Positions 55,572 through 56,428 of a stretch of 56,428 nt of DNA are shown here, in pieces. The stretch is from an uncultured Pelagibacteraceae bacterium (GTDB lineage: Bacteria; Pseudomonadota; Alphaproteobacteria; Pelagibacterales; Pelagibacteraceae). A program made the position numbers and the translations under genes. Location of the stretch: assembly GCA_902622655.1 (NCBI GenBank), contig CACNQY010000005.1:1-56428 (forward strand), written 5' to 3'. The notes under the pieces are model-generated. The model ran no database searches, had not been told where the DNA came from, and worked only from the letters and a program-made list of their open reading frames with translations. Within the stretch, counting starts at the first letter, position 1; each line of letters starts with the position of its first letter.

Positions 55572-56428
55572 TATTTAAAAACTCTTCTAAAGATAAAATT
55601 TATATTTTTAAAGTGTTTAGAATAATTGAATATAGACTTTAGTTTTTTTGGTGAAATTTTACTTATTATAAATTTATCGGATAAAATGACATCAATTAAG
55701 TTTAAATTTTCTGAAAAACATCTCCTAGCACAAGATTGAACTATTTTGTAAGATTTTTCTCTACTTAAACCCGCTTTAGTTAATTCTAACATAACTTCTT
55801 GAGAAAAAATTAAACCTTTTGTTAAGTTTAAATTTTCTAACATTTTTTTTGGATAAACAATTACGTTATTTAATATATTTGCTAGCCTTACTAATGCAAA
55901 ATCTGTTGTTATGTTGGCATCTGGCCCAATATTTCTTTCAACACTTGAGTGAGAAATATCTCTTTCATGCCAAAGAGCTATATTTTCTAGGGCAGGTATT
56001 ACAGAGCTTCTAATCATCCTAGCTAAACCAGTAAGATTTTCACTTAAGATAGGATTTTTTTTATGAGGCATTGCAGAAGAACCTTTTTGATTTTTAGAAA
56101 AGTATTCTTGTAATTCATAAACTTCAGTTCTTTGTAGATGTCTTATTTCAAGAGCTACTCTTTCAATAGATCCAGCAATAATTCCCAAAATAGAAAAATA
56201 AAATGCATGTCTGTCTCTTGGAATTACTTGTGTAGAAATTGGCTCAACTTTAAGACCTAATTTTTTGGCAACATGTTTTTCCACATTTGGATTAATATTT
56301 GCAAATGTGCCAACAGCACCAGAAATTGCACAAGTTGATACTTCATCAATAGCATCTTTTAGTCTTTTTTTATTTCTTTTAAATTCTTCATAATATGAAG
56401 CTAATTTTAATCCAAATGTGATAGGCTC
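55571..56428 (-). CDS. purB: Adenylosuccinate lyase, 5' end beyond window
   Basis: The frame is open from the window end (56428) through the stop at 55571; 285 residues of the C-terminal part are seen. The superfamily signature GSSAMPHKKNP is present, with TQVIPRDRHAFYFSILG, SSVERNIGPDANI and an upstream AVGTFANINP. It performs two fumarate-releasing steps of purine synthesis, including the one after PurC. First visible gene of the purB-C-S-Q-L-bolA-grxD operon. Confidence 0.93.
   Translation of the reverse strand, partial: EPITFGLKLASYYEEFKRNKKRLKDAIDEVSTCAISGAVGTFANINPNVEKHVAKKLGLKVEPISTQVIPRDRHAFYFSILGIIAGSIERVALEIRHLQRTEVYELQEYFSKNQKGSSAMPHKKNPILSENLTGLARMIRSSVIPALENIALWHERDISHSSVERNIGPDANITTDFALVRLANILNNVIVYPKKMLENLNLTKGLIFSQEVMLELTKAGLSREKSYKIVQSCARRCFSENLNLIDVILSDKFIISKISPKKLKSIFNYSKHFKNINFIFRRVFK

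Noticed and set aside
1..56428. CRISPR array, IS element, prophage or genomic-island boundary
   Set aside because: No regularly spaced repeats, transposase or integrase genes, or phage genes were seen; gene content and base composition look uniform.

Overview
The window reads as a piece of a streamlined, very AT-rich alphaproteobacterial chromosome, almost certainly SAR11 (Pelagibacterales). The grounds are the strong A/T bias of coding and non-coding DNA, spacers of mostly 0-70 bases with many 1-11 base overlaps, lysine/asparagine/isoleucine-rich proteins, and the gene set: dimethylglycine/sarcosine dehydrogenase, a TctCBA transporter, prpDBC, a DUF1989 protein and phytanoyl-CoA-type oxygenases. 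This is a taxonomic inference from content; no search was run. I saw no rRNA, IS element, prophage, CRISPR array or att site, and no gene-free stretch over 300 bases. The longest gaps are 16351-16566 and 31627-31805, both promoter regions.

Layout. 1-3412: end of a WecG/TagA-type glycosyltransferase, a large FAD/GcvT dehydrogenase and a small membrane protein. 3485-5735: tRNA-Met(CAT) and purine salvage (Gpt-like phosphoribosyltransferase, guaC, apt). 5777-10202: a module for methylthioadenosine (MTA) and spermidine: mtnP, a lipoprotein hydrolase, mtnA, a class II aldolase and a fused AdoMet decarboxylase-spermidine synthase. 10261-12526: polar amino-acid/opine-type ABC transporter (binding protein and two permeases, no ATPase). 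12529-16350: PhyH oxygenase, LysE exporter, DUF6165 protein, heptosyltransferase and AbrB-type membrane protein. 16567-19539: tctCBA, with an apparent frameshift in tctA. 19536-30056: mixed genes (glycosyltransferase, redoxin, gamma carbonic anhydrase-like protein, Tat-exported amine oxidase, beta-hydroxyacid dehydrogenase, MFS, rpoZ, dusA, TauE). 30172-36012: phosphomannomutase, nrdAB, nitroreductase and methyltransferase. 36017-39539: methylcitrate-cycle operon prpDBC. 39591-51095: gph, a half-length glmU, glmS, FkbM methyltransferase, class II DAHP synthase, nadE, cysS, cimA, DUF1989 protein, trmJ and rpsD. 51098-56428: purB-purC-purS-purQ-purL-bolA-grxD on the minus strand; purB runs off the window.

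The most coherent system is 5208-10202. The fused SpeD-SpeE protein should make spermidine and release MTA. MtnP splits MTA into adenine and methylthioribose-1-phosphate. The divergent apt recycles the adenine to AMP, MtnA isomerises the sugar, and the aldolase can cleave it to DHAP and a methylthio-aldehyde. This is the layout expected of a dihydroxyacetone-phosphate shunt rather than the classical methionine salvage cycle. Other points worth a second look are a stand-alone GlmU acetyltransferase domain that keeps every catalytic residue, a terminator-like hairpin that overlaps the start of tctB, a perfect hairpin after the ABC binding-protein gene, and a one-base frameshift in tctA.
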